A stretch of DNA of 8,063 nucleotides from an uncultured cyanobacterium (GTDB lineage: Bacteria > Cyanobacteriota > Cyanobacteriia > PCC-6307 > Cyanobiaceae). Location of the stretch: the NCBI GenBank assembly GCA_903928835.1, contig CAIYSK010000088.1:1-8063 (forward strand), given 5' to 3'. Below, one piece after another: positions 6,909 through 8,063 of this stretch. The position numbers and the translations under genes were made by a program. Under the pieces are notes generated by a model that was not told where the DNA came from, did no database searches, and saw nothing but the letters and a program-made list of their open reading frames with translations. Within the stretch, counting starts at the first letter, position 1; the number at the start of each line of letters is the position of its first letter.

Positions 6909-6953
6909 GACTCATCTGAATATTGCCAGCCTATCCAGCCCCAATCGGCCTTT

Positions 6954-6972
6954 TGGTTAAAGACTGCTAAAG
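6954..6972 (-). promoter_or_regulatory. Candidate Pho box (two 8-bp repeats, 3-bp spacer) upstream of pstS
   Basis: On the minus strand, CTTTAGCA (6972-6965), a 3-base spacer, and TTTAACCA (6961-6954) form an 11-base-period pair. The cyanobacterial Pho box is described as direct repeats of YTTAACCW separated by three bases. The second unit matches this in all 8 positions and the first in 6 of 8. The pair lies between the stop of the channel gene and the pstS start, with its proximal end 56 bases from ATG 6897. This is where a response regulator of the PhoB/SphR type would activate pstS and the genes behind it. A third repeat is not evident, and no convincing -10 box was identified. Confidence 0.45.
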
Positions 6973-6981
6973 GATTCAGAA

Positions 6982-8063
6982 TTACTGGCTATTGACAGAC
7001 TCTGGATGGGTTGGTGAATTGTGCAGAACCCTTTGGGGGAAAGGAATTTCGATGCCCTCTAGTTGAAAAGTGTTCCAAACGGCAATGCCCACCTCGCTGG
7101 CTACGCCAACCCCATCCATGGGGTTTTCGATCCAATAGCGAATGGCATAGGTGATGGCGGAGTCGTCGTAGCGGAGGAGCAGGCCTTTCGGTGCAGGCTG
7201 ATGCAACACCCTGGGGATGGTGATTGCGGTGGCCTCTAGCAGGGCGATCACCGTTTCTGGTGGGTGGTGGTAGGCCGCGCCAATCAGCACTTGTCCGCGG
7301 CGGCGGCGATCCCGTAGGCCGCTGTAGGTGATCATCGATTGGGTGAAAAATGTTTGATTGGGAACCACCAATTCCACGTTGTCACGATCGCGCCAGAGGG
7401 TGGTAGCACGCATTCCTAGCTCAAGAACCTCACAGGGGTCTTCTCCTCTTCCAGATTCAAGTAGCAACACATCCCCAGGTCGAACGGCGCCTTCCAGCAG
7501 TAACCAAATGCCACTCACAAAATTACTAAACACTTCCTTGAGTCCAAAGCCCAGTCCCACTGAAAGCCCTCCACCCACAGCCGCAAGTAAGGTTGGATTG
7601 ACTCCCACATAGGCCAAGATCAACACCAGGCCTAAGGCACCTAGGCCATAGCGAATCACCAGAGCCGATGCCCGATGGCTCGGACCACTCAACCCAAGGG
7701 CCCTCCGCATGACTTCAGCCACGGCAAGGGCTGGAAGCTCAGCTCCAGCAGTAACAAAGTAGCTGCCAAAGACCAGCATGATTAGGGCGCCAAATGTCAA
7801 ATGATCATTGCCCCAATGCAGCACCTGGGTGGCCCAAAGTTGATCCAAGTTGGCAAACTGGGAATAAAATTGGAGGATGCCGACCAGAAGTAATAACGGC
7901 CGTATCACCCGGAGATCCGATGTTTTGACAACTTTGGGAGGGAGGTATCGCCTGAGAGCCATGAGCCCAAATCGGGACCATAGGCAGATTGCGTAAAATC
8001 TCGTCACATATCTGGCGAGTTCCCCTACCCCTGTGGTGGTGATCAACCAACTGGTCGCGGTAG
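6982..8063 (-). CDS. MscS-family mechanosensitive ion channel, 5' end outside window
   Basis: This is an inner-membrane channel that opens under membrane tension to release solutes during hypo-osmotic shock. The reading frame stays open to the right edge of the window (a TTG at 8046 is the first candidate start but codons continue upstream without a stop), so I treat the gene as partial; many cyanobacterial members are longer and have extra N-terminal helices. Visible parts in order: basic loop and helix near LRVIRPLLLLVGILQF, helix LTFGALIMLVFGSYF, helix LGALGLVLILAYVGV, and then the glycine-rich pore helix and amphipathic segment GGGLSVGLGFGLKEVFSNF with VRPGDV after it (about 7465-7620). 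The cytoplasmic beta domain follows, with MRATTLWRDRDNVELVVPN. The stop is TAA 6982-6984. It sits 84 bases upstream of pstS on the same strand. No functional link to phosphate is evident, and the candidate Pho box after its stop suggests pstS has its own promoter. Confidence 0.9.
   Translation of the reverse strand, partial: TATSWLITTTGVGELARYVTRFYAICLWSRFGLMALRRYLPPKVVKTSDLRVIRPLLLLVGILQFYSQFANLDQLWATQVLHWGNDHLTFGALIMLVFGSYFVTAGAELPALAVAEVMRRALGLSGPSHRASALVIRYGLGALGLVLILAYVGVNPTLLAAVGGGLSVGLGFGLKEVFSNFVSGIWLLLEGAVRPGDVLLLESGRGEDPCEVLELGMRATTLWRDRDNVELVVPNQTFFTQSMITYSGLRDRRRRGQVLIGAAYHHPPETVIALLEATAITIPRVLHQPAPKGLLLRYDDSAITYAIRYWIENPMDGVGVASEVGIAVWNTFQLEGIEIPFPQRVLHNSPTHPESVNSQ

Noticed and set aside
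6898..6915. An upstream ATG start for pstS at 6915
   Set aside because: It has no good ribosome binding site and adds six residues before the signal peptide; ATG 6897 has AGGTGA at proper spacing. It remains possible.
1..8063. CRISPR arrays, tRNA or rRNA genes, insertion sequences, riboswitches
   Set aside because: Reading both strands, no spaced direct repeats, cloverleaf-like segments, transposase motifs or terminal inverted repeats were seen.

Overview
The window reads as a piece of cyanobacterial chromosome, most likely from the Synechococcus/Cyanobium group. Three things point there: a plant-type photosynthetic [2Fe-2S] ferredoxin at the left edge, two copies of the cyanobacterial palindrome GCGATCGC (HIP1), and a long Tat-type PhoX phosphatase. 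Base composition is moderately GC-rich, coding density is high, and there are no RNA genes, insertion sequences or CRISPR repeats. The genus-level placement is inference from protein style and was not searched.

Layout: the 3' part of a ferredoxin gene lies at 1-253 (+). Next comes a short gene remnant at 308-562 (+) that looks like the beginning of a secreted phytase-like/esterase-like protein. It overlaps the start of a full-length phoX gene at 559-2769 (+), which encodes an exported Ca/Fe alkaline phosphatase. Only 16 bases separate phoX from the end of an opposing minus-strand block. Read in its direction of transcription, that block is: an MscS-family mechanosensitive channel whose 5' end is outside the window (8063-6982), a pstS-like phosphate-binding lipoprotein (6897-5923), a permease with two fused membrane domains (5834-4107), and an ABC ATPase with an extra C-terminal domain (4099-2786). 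A two-repeat candidate Pho box sits between the channel gene and pstS.

Biological reading: phoX, the phytase-like remnant and pstS all concern phosphorus scavenging. PhoX would release phosphate from organic esters outside the inner membrane, and the PstS-like lipoprotein would capture it. The unusual point is the transporter next to pstS. It is not PstC-PstA-PstB but a NitT/TauT (nitrate/sulfonate/taurine)-style fused permease with an ATPase carrying the AAA-associated C-terminal domain. No NMT1/SsuA-type binding protein is present in the window. This suggests a hybrid importer of phosphate or another phosphorus oxyanion, with PstS as its binding protein. That is an inference from gene order, spacing and a candidate regulatory site, not something the sequence proves.
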